The notes under the pieces were generated by a model, which was not told where the DNA came from, did not search any database, and saw only the letters and a list, made by a program, of their open reading frames with translations. A stretch of DNA of 63,391 bases from Nitrosomonas sp. (lineage in GTDB: Bacteria > Pseudomonadota > Gammaproteobacteria > Burkholderiales > Nitrosomonadaceae). The position numbers and the translations under genes are program-made. Positions 18,301-28,792 of the stretch are shown in pieces; position 1 is the stretch's first letter, and each line of letters begins with the position of its first letter. The stretch is from the NCBI GenBank assembly GCA_017994575.1, contig JAGOKN010000004.1, positions 1 to 63,391 on the forward strand, in the 5' to 3' direction.

Positions 18301-18804
18301 TTAGACGAGTTCTTTTAAGAAAAGTTTATGAAATTTCAACAGTTCTAAGCATTCAGTGATTTTCAACAGTTCGCCTCTGAGCGTAATGAAATCCGGTACG
18401 CTACATTGATCCAAATATAACCGATAAGAAGAATGATCAATGCCAATAAAATCGCAGGTAATTATCTGTTTTTTCATTAAACTGGAAATGAAAAAGATTT
18501 TCTCCGCGGTACACGTGCGTAATCGGAAAAGAAGTTTGAAAGGACCTGCAGCAGATGGTGATCTCTCAATGCTGAAGTGACCTAAATAAGGTGAATGAAA
18601 TTTCAATTCAAATTGATCTGAGTAAATTTCGTGCAAATTGAATGGCGCGACTGTCGCGTACTTTATTCGAGGTGCTGAACAAATACGATCATTGAAAGGG
18701 CTGAGGTTGCGTGAATTGAGATATGGATTAAGTGCTGTCGTTGCACAGTCTGAGGAATAGTTTTTTTGACGAAACCATAATGCCAGCGCAAACGTTAGCG
18801 ACAT
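18301..18804 (-). CDS. Hypothetical protein
   Basis: A 167-codon open frame that I do not recognise. The second half (LKFHSPYLGHFSIERSPSAAGPF..., then YLDQCSVPDFITLRGELLKI) looks like a folded, mixed alpha/beta protein; the first 35 residues are less convincing. No ribosome binding site precedes the ATG, so the real start may be internal. It lies on the same strand between dcd and the decarboxylase promoter. Being an unconstrained open frame is the main alternative. Confidence 0.4.
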   Translation of the reverse strand: MSLTFALALWFRQKNYSSDCATTALNPYLNSRNLSPFNDRICSAPRIKYATVAPFNLHEIYSDQFELKFHSPYLGHFSIERSPSAAGPFKLLFRLRTCTAEKIFFISSLMKKQIITCDFIGIDHSSYRLYLDQCSVPDFITLRGELLKITECLELLKFHKLFLKELV

Positions 18805-18899
18805 GCAATCGACTTTGTAAGGATTGGTTCACGCAATCGTACAGGCTTAAATGTGCGCAGATGCGTAGCCTATCCTGACAAAGCTTGCCAATGAAACAC

Positions 18900-19466
18900 T
18901 TATATTTTTGGCAGTGTTACTCCTTGTTGCCCTTGATATTTTCCTCCCCGATCTTTATAGGAAGTTTCACAGACTTCATCCGATTCAAAGAAAATGACTT
19001 GCGCCACCCCTTCGTTGGCATAAATCTTGGCGGGTAGGGGGGTGGTATTGGAAAACTCCAACGTGACATAACCCTCCCACTCAGGTTCAAAAGGGGTGAC
19101 ATTGACGATGATGCCACATCGGGCGTAGGTGGATTTGCCCAAACAAATGGTCAGGATGCTGCGCGGTATGCGGAAGTACTCAACAGTGCGCGCCAACGCA
19201 AACGAATTGGGAGGAATAATGCAAATATCACTTTTTACATCAACAAATGAATTGGAATCGAAATTCTTCGGATCGACGATCGTGGAATTAATATTGGTGA
19301 ATAACTTGAATTCATCCGAGCAACGGATATCGTAACCATAGCTGGAAGTGCCATAGGAAACGATGCGCTGGTTGTCTTTCTCGCGAATTTGGTCGGGTTC
19401 AAAAGGTTCAATCATGCCATGCGCTTGTGCCATATGGCGGATCCACTTATCTGATTTAATCGTCAT
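18900..19466 (-). CDS. dcd: dCTP deaminase
   Basis: 188 residues, standard for Dcd. [42 protein letters not shown] with the catalytic Glu, and the C-terminal [14 protein letters not shown] lid are all present. It deaminates dCTP to dUTP, feeding dUMP to thymidylate synthase. It follows the mrp gene by 13 bases and is probably cotranscribed with it, as in many betaproteobacteria. Confidence 0.97.
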   Translation of the reverse strand: MTIKSDKWIRHMAQAHGMIEPFEPDQIREKDNQRIVSYGTSSYGYDIRCSDEFKLFTNINSTIVDPKNFDSNSFVDVKSDICIIPPNSFALARTVEYFRIPRSILTICLGKSTYARCGIIVNVTPFEPEWEGYVTLEFSNTTPLPAKIYANEGVAQVIFFESDEVCETSYKDRGGKYQGQQGVTLPKI

Positions 19467-19479
19467 GCTTTAATCCTGC

Positions 19480-20568
19480 TCAGTCATTTTCCATTACGAT
19501 TTTGGCGAATAAATCTGAATGATCTTCAGCAGATTCGGCTACTTTGACAGCGATACGCCGCGCAATCATGCGATAAGTTTCAGCAATTTTTCCATCAGGC
19601 TCAGCGACGACACTGGGTTTGCCCATATCCGTATGTTCGCGGATTTTAATGTCGAGTGGCAATGCACCCAGAAACTCGACGTTGTAGTCCTTACACATCT
19701 TTTCGCCGCCGCCGGTACCAAAGATCGGCTCTGTGTGACCGCATTGCGTACAGGTGTGCGTACTCATATTTTCCACAATTCCAAAAATGGGAATGCCGAC
19801 CTTTTCAAACATTTTCAAGCCTTTGCGGGCATCGAGCAGGGCAATATCCTGTGGCGTCGTGACAATCACTGCGCCTGTCACGGGAATTTTTTGTGCCAAT
19901 GTCAATTGAATATCGCCGGTGCCGGGTGGTAAATCAACGACCAGATAATCCAGGTCTTTCCAATTGGTGTCGTTCAGTAATTGCTGTAAAGCCTGAGTCA
20001 CCATCGGTCCGCGCCATACCATTGGAGTTTCCACATCAATCAGTAAACCAATCGACATGGCCTGAATGCCATGCGCCATAACCGGCTCCATGGTTTTGCC
20101 ATCAAGCGAATCCGGATGCTGTGTGATGCCGAGCATTTGCGGCTGAGATGGGCCGTAAATGTCCGCATCTAAAATGCCCACAGAAGCGCCTTCGGCTGAT
20201 AGCGCCAAAGCCAGGTTGACCGCGGTGGCGGATTTGCCCACGCCACCTTTGCCGGATGCCACTGCGATGATGTTTTTTACTCCGGGAATCAGTTTGACGC
20301 CACGCTGTGCGCTGTGAGGAATAATTTTGCTGTTGACTGACACTTGGATTTTTTCGATGCCTGGAATTGCGTGCAGCGCATCGGTTATTTGTTTCTGGAT
20401 AGTCTGTTTGACACTATTCGCCGGATAACCTAATTCGATGTCGATCGATACGTGCTGTTGATCGATCTGAATATTGCGTACGGATTGAGTGCTGATATAG
20501 TCCTTGCCGGTGGTGGGATCAATGATTTGTTTGAGTGCAGACTGTATTTGTTGTTCTGAAATCGTCAC
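19480..20568 (-). CDS. mrp: Iron-sulfur cluster carrier ATPase Mrp/ApbC
   Basis: 362 residues: an N-terminal MIP18/DUF59 domain (about 1-90), then a deviant Walker A VASGKGGVGKSATAVNLALAL, Walker B LDYLVVDLPPGTGD and a C-terminal CTQCGH CXXC pair that holds a bridging [4Fe-4S] cluster in the dimer. It delivers iron-sulfur clusters to apoproteins. It diverges from metG across a 125-base gap, a conserved arrangement. Confidence 0.93.
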   Translation of the reverse strand: MTISEQQIQSALKQIIDPTTGKDYISTQSVRNIQIDQQHVSIDIELGYPANSVKQTIQKQITDALHAIPGIEKIQVSVNSKIIPHSAQRGVKLIPGVKNIIAVASGKGGVGKSATAVNLALALSAEGASVGILDADIYGPSQPQMLGITQHPDSLDGKTMEPVMAHGIQAMSIGLLIDVETPMVWRGPMVTQALQQLLNDTNWKDLDYLVVDLPPGTGDIQLTLAQKIPVTGAVIVTTPQDIALLDARKGLKMFEKVGIPIFGIVENMSTHTCTQCGHTEPIFGTGGGEKMCKDYNVEFLGALPLDIKIREHTDMGKPSVVAEPDGKIAETYRMIARRIAVKVAESAEDHSDLFAKIVMEND

Positions 20569-20693
20569 TACTAAGCTCCTTTTTTCGACCTATTAAAGGT
20601 TAACAATTTAATAAATGGATGGTAACAAATATCAGGATTGCGCACACAGTTTGTTACAATAAGCCTTTATCCAATACGGTTTCTTGAGAGTCA

Positions 20694-22802
20694 ATGAATA
20701 AGCGAAAAATTCTGGTTACCTCGGCGCTTCCCTATGCCAATGGCAGTATCCACTTAGGTCATTTGGTGGAATATATTCAAACGGATATCTGGGTGCGCTT
20801 TCAGAAAATGCGTGGACACACAGTATATTATGTGTGTGCGGATGATACGCATGGAACTCCGATCATGCTACGCGCAGAAAAAGAGGGGATATCACCAGAA
20901 ATGCTGATCGCGCGCGTGCACGATGAGCATCTGGGGGATTTTATCGGCTTTCATATTCAGTTCGACAATTATTACAGCACGCATTCGTTGGAAACGCGCC
21001 GTTTTTCAGAAGAGATCTATGGCAAGCTTAAAACTGCCGGCTTGATTGCAGTGCGAGGTATCGAGCAATTGTATGATCCGGTCAAAAATATGTTCTTGCC
21101 CGATCGGTTTGTTAAAGGGGAATGTCCAAAATGCAGCGCTAAGGATCAATACGGCGATTCTTGCGAAGCCTGCGGGGCAGCTTATGCGCCGACGGATCTG
21201 AAAAATCCGTATTCGGCGGTTTCCGGTGCCAAGCCAGTTAAAAAATCATCGGAGCACTATTTTTTCAGTTTGTCTGATGTGCGCTGCGCTGATTTTCTAC
21301 GCTGTTGGACGCGTGAAGCCGATCATTTGCAGATCGAAGCTGCGAATAAAATGCGTGAATGGCTGGGTGAAGCCGGAGAAAACAAGCTGTCCGATTGGGA
21401 TATTTCCCGGGATGCACCTTATTTTGGCTTTGAAATTCCCGATGCACCGGGCAAGTATTTTTATGTCTGGCTGGATGCACCGATCGGATATATGGGAAGC
21501 TTTCAGAATTTATGCGTCCGTGAGCACATTGATTTTGATGAGTTCTGGCAACAAGATTCTGATGCCGAGCTGTATCATTTTATCGGCAAGGATATTCTTT
21601 ATTTTCACGCCTTATTTTGGCCTGCGATGTTGGAAAATGCCGGTTATCGCACACCTACCAAGATTTTTGCGCATGGTTTTCTCACTGTGAACGGCGAAAA
21701 AATGAGTAAATCCCGCGGCACATTCATCACGGCAGAAAGCTATTTGAAACAAGGACTCAATCCCGAATGGCTGCGCTACTATTATGCAGCGAAACTGAAT
21801 GGAACGCTGGAAGACATCGATCTGAATCTGGAGGATTTTGTTGCGCGCGTCAATTCGGATTTGGTGGGCAAGTTCATTAATATTGCCAGCCGCTGTGCTG
21901 GATTCATCAGCAAGCGCTTTGATGGTAAGTTAGTGGATGGTGCGCAGTATCGACAATTGCAATCCTTGGTGAATGAGCGTTTTGCTTCTTGGCGCCCGGA
22001 TCAGATTGAGAAAGCTTTTGAGGACAGGGAGTTTTCAGCCGCGATTCGCCATATCATGAAGTTTGCCGATGAAGCGAACGAAATGATTCACGAACTGGCA
22101 CCCTGGGAAATTGCCAAGAATCCGGAACGTAACGATGAATTGCAACGCGTTTGCAGTCTGGGTATTCAATTGTTTTATTTGTTGTCGCGTTATCTGAAGC
22201 CGATCTTGCCGGAAACCGTGCAGAAAATAGAAGGTTTTCTCAATTGTGAACCTTTGACCTGGCCGCAATTGAATGCAGGGCAGCCAGTGGCTGATTTATT
22301 GTTGCCCGCAGGCCATGCGATCAATGTTTATCAGCATTTAATGACGCGTATTGATGCCAAGCAGATCGATGCATTGATAGCTGCCAATATGCACAGCTTG
22401 GCGCCTGCCGCACACCATGATTCTCCCGCGCGTCATGCTGAAAAACAGCAGCACGCCGTTATGCCGATTGCTGACACGATTTCCATTGATGATTTTAGTA
22501 AAATCGATTTGCGCATTGCAAAAATCATTAATGCCGAGCATGTCCAGGGCGCAGAAAAACTATTGAAGTTGACACTGGATATTGGCAATGAGCAACGCAC
22601 GGTGTTTGCCGGCATTAAATCGGCCTATGATCCTGGGCAGCTAAAGGGACGATTGACGGTCATGGTCGCAAACCTAGCGCCACGTCAAATGAAATTTGGA
22701 TTGTCGGAAGGAATGGTGCTAGCTGCTGGTGGCGGCAATCCAGGCGAATTATTCATACTTTCGCCGGATGACGGTGCACAACCGGGAATGCGGGTGAAGT
22801 AA
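20694..22802 (+). CDS. metG: Methionine-tRNA ligase
   Basis: 702 residues, the long dimeric form. [15 protein letters not shown] holds the HIGH-type motif (HLGH, 20-23), CPKC...CEAC (about 143-159) binds zinc, and GEKMSKSRG (about 335-342) is the KMSKS loop. A C-terminal EMAP-II/Trbp111 tRNA-binding domain ([20 protein letters not shown], from about 600) follows an Ala/His-rich linker. It charges both initiator and elongator tRNA-Met. Confidence 0.98.
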   Translation: MNKRKILVTSALPYANGSIHLGHLVEYIQTDIWVRFQKMRGHTVYYVCADDTHGTPIMLRAEKEGISPEMLIARVHDEHLGDFIGFHIQFDNYYSTHSLETRRFSEEIYGKLKTAGLIAVRGIEQLYDPVKNMFLPDRFVKGECPKCSAKDQYGDSCEACGAAYAPTDLKNPYSAVSGAKPVKKSSEHYFFSLSDVRCADFLRCWTREADHLQIEAANKMREWLGEAGENKLSDWDISRDAPYFGFEIPDAPGKYFYVWLDAPIGYMGSFQNLCVREHIDFDEFWQQDSDAELYHFIGKDILYFHALFWPAMLENAGYRTPTKIFAHGFLTVNGEKMSKSRGTFITAESYLKQGLNPEWLRYYYAAKLNGTLEDIDLNLEDFVARVNSDLVGKFINIASRCAGFISKRFDGKLVDGAQYRQLQSLVNERFASWRPDQIEKAFEDREFSAAIRHIMKFADEANEMIHELAPWEIAKNPERNDELQRVCSLGIQLFYLLSRYLKPILPETVQKIEGFLNCEPLTWPQLNAGQPVADLLLPAGHAINVYQHLMTRIDAKQIDALIAANMHSLAPAAHHDSPARHAEKQQHAVMPIADTISIDDFSKIDLRIAKIINAEHVQGAEKLLKLTLDIGNEQRTVFAGIKSAYDPGQLKGRLTVMVANLAPRQMKFGLSEGMVLAAGGGNPGELFILSPDDGAQPGMRVK

Positions 22803-22825
22803 TCACTATTTCCGGTGAGTTGCCA

Positions 22826-23194
22826 ATGGATAGTATCGCCGAGCAGATCAAACAACTGGAATTAAAATTATTGCACTTTGATCTGAAGACAGAACCTGAA
22901 CTGATTAATGATTTGTTGTCTCGTGATTTTGAAGAAATCAGTCAGAATGGGAGAATAAATTCCAGGCGCGATGTGGTTGATTGGCTTATTCATAAAGACA
23001 TTCATCTTCAATGGTCGCTCAACGATTTTAGAATCAGAATGCTGACGGATGAGTTGGTGATGGCAATGTATACTGCCCAAAAAATGAACGACATGAATAA
23101 CCTCAGCAAAGGATCCATGAGAACTTCGATCTGGCAACGCCAAGGTGGTACTTGGAAAATGATATTTCATCAAGCATCAAAAATTACTGACTGA
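22826..23194 (+). CDS. DUF4440/NTF2-like small protein
   Basis: 122 residues from the ATG: MDSIAEQIKQLELKLLHFD, LINDLLSRDFEEISQNGRI, then TAQKMN...STSIWQRQGGTWKMIFHQ-type strands. This helix-then-sheet layout ending in WKMIFHQ is the cone-shaped NTF2-like fold of DUF4440 proteins, often small-molecule binding. The ATG is preferred to a TTG two codons upstream. It starts 23 bases after metG and may be read from the same transcript. Function unknown. Confidence 0.7.
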   Translation: MDSIAEQIKQLELKLLHFDLKTEPELINDLLSRDFEEISQNGRINSRRDVVDWLIHKDIHLQWSLNDFRIRMLTDELVMAMYTAQKMNDMNNLSKGSMRTSIWQRQGGTWKMIFHQASKITD

Positions 23195-23290
23195 TGCTCT
23201 GTAGTTTTAGATACTTAAATACACATGAAGTATGGCAGCAAGCGTTGATCGATAACCAATCAATTTGATTTCGAACACTAGGAGAGCATA

Positions 23291-24040
23291 TTGGAACCGA
23301 ATGAAGAGCAGCAATTAAACGAGATTAAAAAAAATCTTGCTACAGTTAAACAACGGATTGTTGATACCTGCCAGCGAATTGGGCGCGACCCATCCAGTGT
23401 CCGGCTCTTGCCTGTCACCAAAACAGTACCTGCGGAGAGATTGCGCATTGCTTTTGCAGCGGGGTGTCATGAGATGGGGGAAAACAAGATTCAAGAAGCG
23501 CGCGAGAAATCCGAAGCGCTGCAGGACTTGGACATCAAATGGGCAATCATTGGTCATTTGCAAACCAACAAAGCTAAATATCTGGCACGATTTGCCAATG
23601 AATTCCAGGCGCTGGATAGTTTAAAAGTCGCGGAAGAGCTCGACAAGCGCCTGCAAAATGAGGGACGTGCGATCGATGTCTATGTGCAGGTCAACAGTTC
23701 CGGTGAAGCCAGTAAATTCGGCCTGCCACCGGAAGAAGTACGTGCGTTTGTTCAACAATTGCCAAATTATTCATCCCTTCGTATCAAAGGGCTCATGACA
23801 CTGGCCATTTTCTCGACCGACCATGATCGTGTACGCGAATGCTTTGTCAAAATGCGTGACATCCAAGCGATGTTGCGCCAGGAAGCGCCAGCAGGGCTGT
23901 CATTTGATGAACTCTCAATGGGAATGTCGGGTGATTACGAATTGGCGATTGAAGAAGGGGCAACGGTCGTACGGGTCGGGCAGGCTATTTTTGGCAAACG
24001 ACCCTTGCCGGATAGTCATTATTGGCCGGGATTGGGCTAG
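23291..24040 (+). CDS. yggS: YggS/PLPBP-family pyridoxal phosphate homeostasis protein
   Basis: 249 residues starting at TTG with AGGAG six bases upstream. LLPVTKTVPAERL carries the PLP Lys, GENKIQEAREK and WAIIGHLQTNKAKYL follow, and SMGMSGDYELAIEEGATVVRVG is the phosphate-binding end. The protein keeps free PLP in balance and has no known catalytic activity of its own. In many proteobacteria it sits near proC and pilT; neither is visible here. Confidence 0.93.
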   Translation: MEPNEEQQLNEIKKNLATVKQRIVDTCQRIGRDPSSVRLLPVTKTVPAERLRIAFAAGCHEMGENKIQEAREKSEALQDLDIKWAIIGHLQTNKAKYLARFANEFQALDSLKVAEELDKRLQNEGRAIDVYVQVNSSGEASKFGLPPEEVRAFVQQLPNYSSLRIKGLMTLAIFSTDHDRVRECFVKMRDIQAMLRQEAPAGLSFDELSMGMSGDYELAIEEGATVVRVGQAIFGKRPLPDSHYWPGLG

Positions 24041-24105
24041 ACACGCCTTGCTGCGCAAAAATTTGGTCACACCCAATGATTGTACTTTAAATGTTTTGTT
24101 GATAG

Positions 24106-24137
24106 TTGCTCAATCTGCTCAATCCAGGATTGAGCAA
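24106..24137 (+). terminator. Possible terminator after yggS
   Basis: TTGCTCAATC and GATTGAGCAA form a ten-base-pair stem around a 12-base loop that repeats TGCTCAATCC. A T-rich stretch (GTTTTTGATTTTTG) comes 14 bases later rather than at once, which makes termination uncertain. Confidence 0.4.
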
Positions 24138-24217
24138 TCAACGTCGAAGTGTTTTTGATTTTTGCGCTATCATGATCGACTATCCAAACCTCAGTTTTCA
24201 GCACACACTAACTGCTT

Positions 24218-25006
24218 ATGAAAGTATTCATTTTAATCTGGTGCAAGAATCCTGCGAATGCCAATAATTCCTTATTGACCTTTCGTACGCTGCGCACTGG
24301 ATTTCCTTCCTCTGAAGTGGTGGTGTATGACAACGCCAGCATCATCGGCGAGCAAACTCAGCGACTTTGCCAGGAAGTGGGTGCGCAATATTTTCGCTTT
24401 GAAAAGGAAATAAGGCATCACGAATATCTCAAGTTGATTTTATTGAATGAGCCCAATGCGATCCTGGTAGATCCGGACATCATTTTTTGGGAGCAAGTAG
24501 AGCATTGGGATTTTTCCCATTATTTAATAGCCGGACGTCTAATTCCGAATTTCTATGACCACTATACGCGATGCCATACGGTCAGTCGCCTACATTCAAG
24601 TCTGATGTGGTTACCGGATTTGAAGCAATTGCGTTCACATTTTGCCAGAAAAACAGCGCGTTACTTTGACCCCATTACACACCAAACAGCCATTGTAGGC
24701 TCCGAGTGGGTATTTTGGGATACGCTGGCAGGCCTCTATCATTTGTTTAAAGAGCAATCGTATTGCTTTAGCGAGCGTGAATTGAACGCCTACGATCACC
24801 TATTCTGCGGCACACATTTGGACTTGGTCATCGACGATATCGGTGCTGATTCCATCATTGCCAAAGGCTCTCGCATGGCTATGGAGAATATGGCGTCTCT
24901 TAAAGGATATTGGCGGCAGCAGGATGAGTATTTGATGGCCAACCCAAGTCCATTCCTGGATAGTTTGTTTGAATCCAGCATAAAACATTCAATATTAAGT
25001 AAATAA
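24218..25006 (+). CDS. Putative GT-A-fold glycosyltransferase-like protein
   Basis: 262 residues without signal peptide. The first 95 residues follow the GT-A pattern: a first strand (MKVFILIWCKNP), VVVYDNAS, then AILVDPDIIFWE, an Asp-X-Asp-like metal/sugar-nucleotide site. The remainder (GSEWVFWDTLAGLY...YDHLFCGTHLDLV) is not a family I can name. A stand-alone gene between yggS and ubiE; acceptor and donor are unknown. Confidence 0.55.
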   Translation: MKVFILIWCKNPANANNSLLTFRTLRTGFPSSEVVVYDNASIIGEQTQRLCQEVGAQYFRFEKEIRHHEYLKLILLNEPNAILVDPDIIFWEQVEHWDFSHYLIAGRLIPNFYDHYTRCHTVSRLHSSLMWLPDLKQLRSHFARKTARYFDPITHQTAIVGSEWVFWDTLAGLYHLFKEQSYCFSERELNAYDHLFCGTHLDLVIDDIGADSIIAKGSRMAMENMASLKGYWRQQDEYLMANPSPFLDSLFESSIKHSILSK

Positions 25007-25166
25007 TATTTCGGTTGAATTTTAGACAGCAATATTTGCCTGACCAGTTTCTGATCAATGAACTCTGGTATGTGGCGTGTCCTGCCGTGTCATTTATCAT
25101 CCGATGACTACCTTGTTTTGCGGGCATCGCCATAAATCTTTTCAGTGAGTGACAATCTCTTGGCGA

Positions 25167-25901
25167 TTAAAATTTATAACCGCGATGCAACGCTACAATC
25201 CCTGCGGTCATGTTGAAATATTCCACTCGCTCAAAACCAACCCGTTCCATTAATTCCTTTAATTCATCCTGGGAAGGGTGCATGCGAATGGATTCCGCCA
25301 GGTATTGATAGCTTTCCGCGTCATTGGCGATCATTTTTCCCATGGTGGGTAGTAGTTTGAATGAGTAAGCATCGTAAGCGGGTTGCAGGGGTTTCCAAAC
25401 TTTGGAAAATTCCAGCACGATGACGGTTCCACCGGGTTTGATGACACGCAGCATTTCCTTCAACGCAACATCCTTGTGAGTCATGTTTCTGAGACCAAAC
25501 GCTACGCTGACGCAGTTGAAATAGTTATCCGAAAAGGGCAATTTCTCGGCGTCACATTGCGCGACCGGAGTTGGCGTGCCTTCATCGATCAGGCGATCCC
25601 GACCGATGGACAGCATGGAATTATTGATGTCTGTTAACCACACTTCACCGGATTTACCCACTTTCTGCAGGAATAACGCACTCAAATCACCGGTGCCACC
25701 GGCAATATCCAACACCTTGTCACCACTTCTCACGCCGCTGGTTTCAATGGCGAAGCGTTTCCATAAGCGATGCAGACCCACGGACATCAGGTCGTTCATC
25801 AGATTGTAGCGTTCGGCCACGGAATGAAAAACTTCGGCAACTTTGCCGGCTTTTTCATCTTCAGAAACGGTATTGAAGCCAAAATGAGTAGTTTTAGTCA
25901 T
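25167..25901 (-). CDS. ubiE: Ubiquinone/menaquinone biosynthesis C-methyltransferase
   Basis: 244 residues. [15 protein letters not shown] is the S-adenosylmethionine-binding motif I, and [18 protein letters not shown] plus the C-terminal [14 protein letters not shown] are UbiE signatures. It C-methylates the benzoquinol ring in ubiquinone synthesis. The DUF971 gene upstream on the same strand is a common betaproteobacterial neighbour. Confidence 0.97.
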   Translation of the reverse strand: MTKTTHFGFNTVSEDEKAGKVAEVFHSVAERYNLMNDLMSVGLHRLWKRFAIETSGVRSGDKVLDIAGGTGDLSALFLQKVGKSGEVWLTDINNSMLSIGRDRLIDEGTPTPVAQCDAEKLPFSDNYFNCVSVAFGLRNMTHKDVALKEMLRVIKPGGTVIVLEFSKVWKPLQPAYDAYSFKLLPTMGKMIANDAESYQYLAESIRMHPSQDELKELMERVGFERVEYFNMTAGIVALHRGYKF

Positions 25902-25998
25902 GATTATGATTGAGTTTAAAGTTGTTATAGCTAGATGATAATCGTTGGTGGTTGATTTTATTGAAAATGAACCATATGGTCTGGCGCAATTTTACATT

Positions 25999-26430
25999 CT
26001 ATTTGCAGGTGTGACTTGCGGTTTGCTGCGACTTGACGACAGGTTCGCGACTCGCCCCGGCTGCTTCTAATCGTTGCAGATAACGCTGCCACAGATTATC
26101 TTGATTGAGGCCATAGTTATAGAGCAAATCCCAGGAATAAAGTCCTGTATTATGGCCGTCGGTAAAATTCAGTTGTATGGCATAATTTCCAACAGGCTCG
26201 ATGCTTCTAATGCTGACCAGTTTCTTACCGATCTGCAGCACTTCCTGCCCAGGGCTGTGACCAGACACTTCAGCAGATGGCGAGTGCACGCGTAAAAATT
26301 CACATGGATAGTGGAAGGTTTTGCCATCCGAAAAAGAAACATCCAATATTCTGGATTTCTGGTGTAATTTGATTTCTGTAGGGTAAGGTGTATCTTTGGT
26401 TAAACCAGCCATAGGATGTGTTGAGTGCAA
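25999..26430 (-). CDS. DUF971 (gamma-butyrobetaine hydroxylase N-terminal-like) protein
   Basis: 143 residues: PTEIKLHQKSRILDVSFSDG, FHYPCEFLRVHSPSAEV and NYAIQLNFTDGHNTGLYSWDLLY are the core of the DUF971 fold, a small beta domain also found at the N-terminus of gamma-butyrobetaine hydroxylases. The stand-alone protein has been linked to iron-sulfur or metal handling but has no settled function. It precedes ubiE in the same direction. Confidence 0.85.
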   Translation of the reverse strand: MHSTHPMAGLTKDTPYPTEIKLHQKSRILDVSFSDGKTFHYPCEFLRVHSPSAEVSGHSPGQEVLQIGKKLVSIRSIEPVGNYAIQLNFTDGHNTGLYSWDLLYNYGLNQDNLWQRYLQRLEAAGASREPVVKSQQTASHTCK

Positions 26431-26512
26431 ATTGAAATGGATGAAGAGTAATCGATAAACTCATGAATGGCAAACGTTACAGGATTCATTTAATCCAATC
26501 TGGAATTGACCG

Positions 26513-27235
26513 ATGGCCGCAAAAATACTAATCGTGGAAGATGAAGTCGCTATACAGGTACTGATTACTTATAATTTACAGCAAGCCGGCTACGAAACAC
26601 TATGTGCCGATAATGCTGAGAAGGCGATGTCTATTATTAATGAAGCGTTGCCCGATTTGATTTTATTGGACTGGATGTTACCCAATATGAATGGTATTGA
26701 ATTTGCGCGCATTCTGCGCAAAGGAGAGCGCACTCGCTTAATTCCTATTATCATGCTGACCGCGCGCTCGATGGAGGCGGATAAGGTAACAGGTCTGGAA
26801 ATCGGCGCGGACGATTATATGACTAAGCCTTTTTCGCCCCGCGAAATGATCGCCCGCATCAATGCAGTTCTGCGTAGATTGATTCCGGAGGCGACTGAAG
26901 AAGTAGTTGAATTGAATGGTTTGCATCTTGATCCAATGAATCATCGGGTTACGGTTGAGAATAAAGAAATTGAATTAGGGCCTACAGAATTTCGTCTGCT
27001 ACATTTCATGATGACACATACGGAACGTGTTTATTCCCGCAATCAATTACTGGACCGGGTTTGGGGAGATCATGTGTTTGTCGAGGATCGCACCGTAGAT
27101 GTGCATATACGCCGTTTGCGCAAGGCACTAGAATTCGTCGGTAAAGATGCACTGATACAAACTGTCCGGGGTGCAGGGTATCGATTCTCGTCGATTGCAG
27201 TATTACCCGCAGTTGATTCCGATGCAGAGATGTAA
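26513..27235 (+). CDS. phoB: Phosphate regulon response regulator PhoB
   Basis: 240 residues: a receiver domain with phospho-acceptor Asp53 (LILLDWMLPN) and MTKPFSP, then an OmpR-type winged-helix DNA-binding domain (LGPTEFRLLHFMMTH, NQLLDRVWGDHVFVEDRTVD). Activates phosphate-starvation genes. The kinase gene phoR begins 16 bases after the stop. Confidence 0.93.
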   Translation: MAAKILIVEDEVAIQVLITYNLQQAGYETLCADNAEKAMSIINEALPDLILLDWMLPNMNGIEFARILRKGERTRLIPIIMLTARSMEADKVTGLEIGADDYMTKPFSPREMIARINAVLRRLIPEATEEVVELNGLHLDPMNHRVTVENKEIELGPTEFRLLHFMMTHTERVYSRNQLLDRVWGDHVFVEDRTVDVHIRRLRKALEFVGKDALIQTVRGAGYRFSSIAVLPAVDSDAEM

Positions 27236-27251
27236 TTTCAGGATAATGTAA

Positions 27252-28565
27252 GTGTCTGATATCTGGCAACGTTCCTTTAATATGATTCTGGTTATCCTGA
27301 TCACTGCAGTGCTCTGGATGATTTTCGGTGCCGTGAATGCACTCATTTTCTGCAGCGGTGCTTTGCTATGGATGGTGTTTCATCATGTACGCCATTTAGT
27401 GGCGCTGGAGCGCTGGTTACAGGTTTCTGATCATACGCCAGCAAGCATTCCGGCCGGATCCGGTGCCTGGGATGATGTATTTGCCCATTTGGCGCGATAT
27501 GTTCGCCAGCACAGTAAAAGTCAGGAGCAATTGAGTCTTGCTCTGGAACGAATGCAAAAAATTACTTCGGCGATGCCAGATGGAATTGTCATTCTGGATG
27601 AAACAGATCGTATTGAGTGGTGTAATCCGGTTGCAGAGCAGCACTTAGGAGTTAATTTATCATTGGATGCAGGACAGCAAATCACATATCTGGTGCGGCA
27701 AATCCCTTTTGTCGAATATCTGGCGGCACGTAAGTACAGTAATCCTCTGATCCTTAAGCAGACTCGTCAGCAGGGAATCATCGTTTCTTTACAATTGGTG
27801 CCTTACGGTTATAAACAGAAGCTACTAATCAGTCGAGATATCACGCGCTTTGAAAAGATAGAAACCATGCGACGTGATTTTATCGCCAATGTGTCGCATG
27901 AATTGCGCACACCGTTGACAGTCATTGGTGGTTTTCTTGAGACTTTATCCGCCGATGAGCCTGTCAGCGTTGATTTCAATAAACGCGCTTTAACATTGAT
28001 GACTCAACAAACTACGCGCATGCAACGGTTGGTTGAAGATTTGCTGGTGCTGTCGCGCCTTGAAAATGAACAGAATAAAGTAAATGACAAACCCGTTGAT
28101 GTGGTCAGTTTGTTGCAGAGTGCCTTGCAGGATGCAGAGTCTCTCAGTGCGGGGCGCCATCACATTCGATTAAATATCGCGACCCGGGATCAGTTATCGG
28201 GAAGTGAAGAAGAGTTGCGTAGTGCTTTTGGTAATTTGATCAGCAATGCTATTCGTTATACACCGGATAGTGGCGAGATCAGTATTAATTGGGAGAAAAA
28301 AGACGGGCAGGGATTGTTCTCCGTGCAGGATAGCGGTATCGGCATTGAGCCTCAACATATTCCACGCTTAACGGAGCGTTTTTATCGTGTCGATAGCAGT
28401 CGCTCACGAGAAACCGGAGGTACCGGGCTTGGACTTGCTATCGTCAAGCATGTTCTGAATCGGCACGATGCGCGTCTGGAAATTATCAGCAAAGTAGGTA
28501 AGGGCAGCTGCTTCAATATATGGTTTTCTGCCAAACGGCTCATCATCAGCGATAGTGATCAGTAA
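27252..28565 (+). CDS. phoR: Phosphate regulon sensor kinase PhoR
   Basis: 437 residues: two N-terminal membrane helices (about 8-42), a PAS-like region (MPDGIVILDETDRIEWCNP), a HisKA dimerisation helix with FIANVSHELRTPLTVIGGF (phospho-His), and an HATPase domain (NAIRYTPDSG, GTGLGLAIVKHVLNRH). It has the short periplasm-free PhoR layout that senses phosphate through the Pst transporter and PhoU, neither of which is in this window. Confidence 0.93.
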   Translation: MSDIWQRSFNMILVILITAVLWMIFGAVNALIFCSGALLWMVFHHVRHLVALERWLQVSDHTPASIPAGSGAWDDVFAHLARYVRQHSKSQEQLSLALERMQKITSAMPDGIVILDETDRIEWCNPVAEQHLGVNLSLDAGQQITYLVRQIPFVEYLAARKYSNPLILKQTRQQGIIVSLQLVPYGYKQKLLISRDITRFEKIETMRRDFIANVSHELRTPLTVIGGFLETLSADEPVSVDFNKRALTLMTQQTTRMQRLVEDLLVLSRLENEQNKVNDKPVDVVSLLQSALQDAESLSAGRHHIRLNIATRDQLSGSEEELRSAFGNLISNAIRYTPDSGEISINWEKKDGQGLFSVQDSGIGIEPQHIPRLTERFYRVDSSRSRETGGTGLGLAIVKHVLNRHDARLEIISKVGKGSCFNIWFSAKRLIISDSDQ

Positions 28566-28745
28566 CTCTTTTGCAGTAAATCTAGTTTATACTGTCCATA
28601 TAAATCATAATGTTATTATAGCATAAGAAGCGAGTTATTGCTTTGAACTTGCTTTGCCATTTGAATAGGCATCGAATCATCTCGTAATGTAATTGCACAT
28701 CAACAATGTGCGCCCAATAGAAATTTTTTCTGCTATTCTGACTGA

Positions 28746-28764
28746 GCAAAAACTGAGTTTTTGC
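28746..28764 (+). promoter_or_regulatory. Hairpin in the leader of the cysteine-rich secreted protein gene
   Basis: GCAAAAAC, loop TGA, GTTTTTGC: an eight-base-pair perfect stem ending about 15 bases before the AGAGGAGAAAA ribosome binding site. It could be a 5' mRNA-stabilising element or a regulator target. Confidence 0.35.
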
Positions 28765-28792
28765 TTATCAACTGAAAAAAGAGGAGAAAAAA

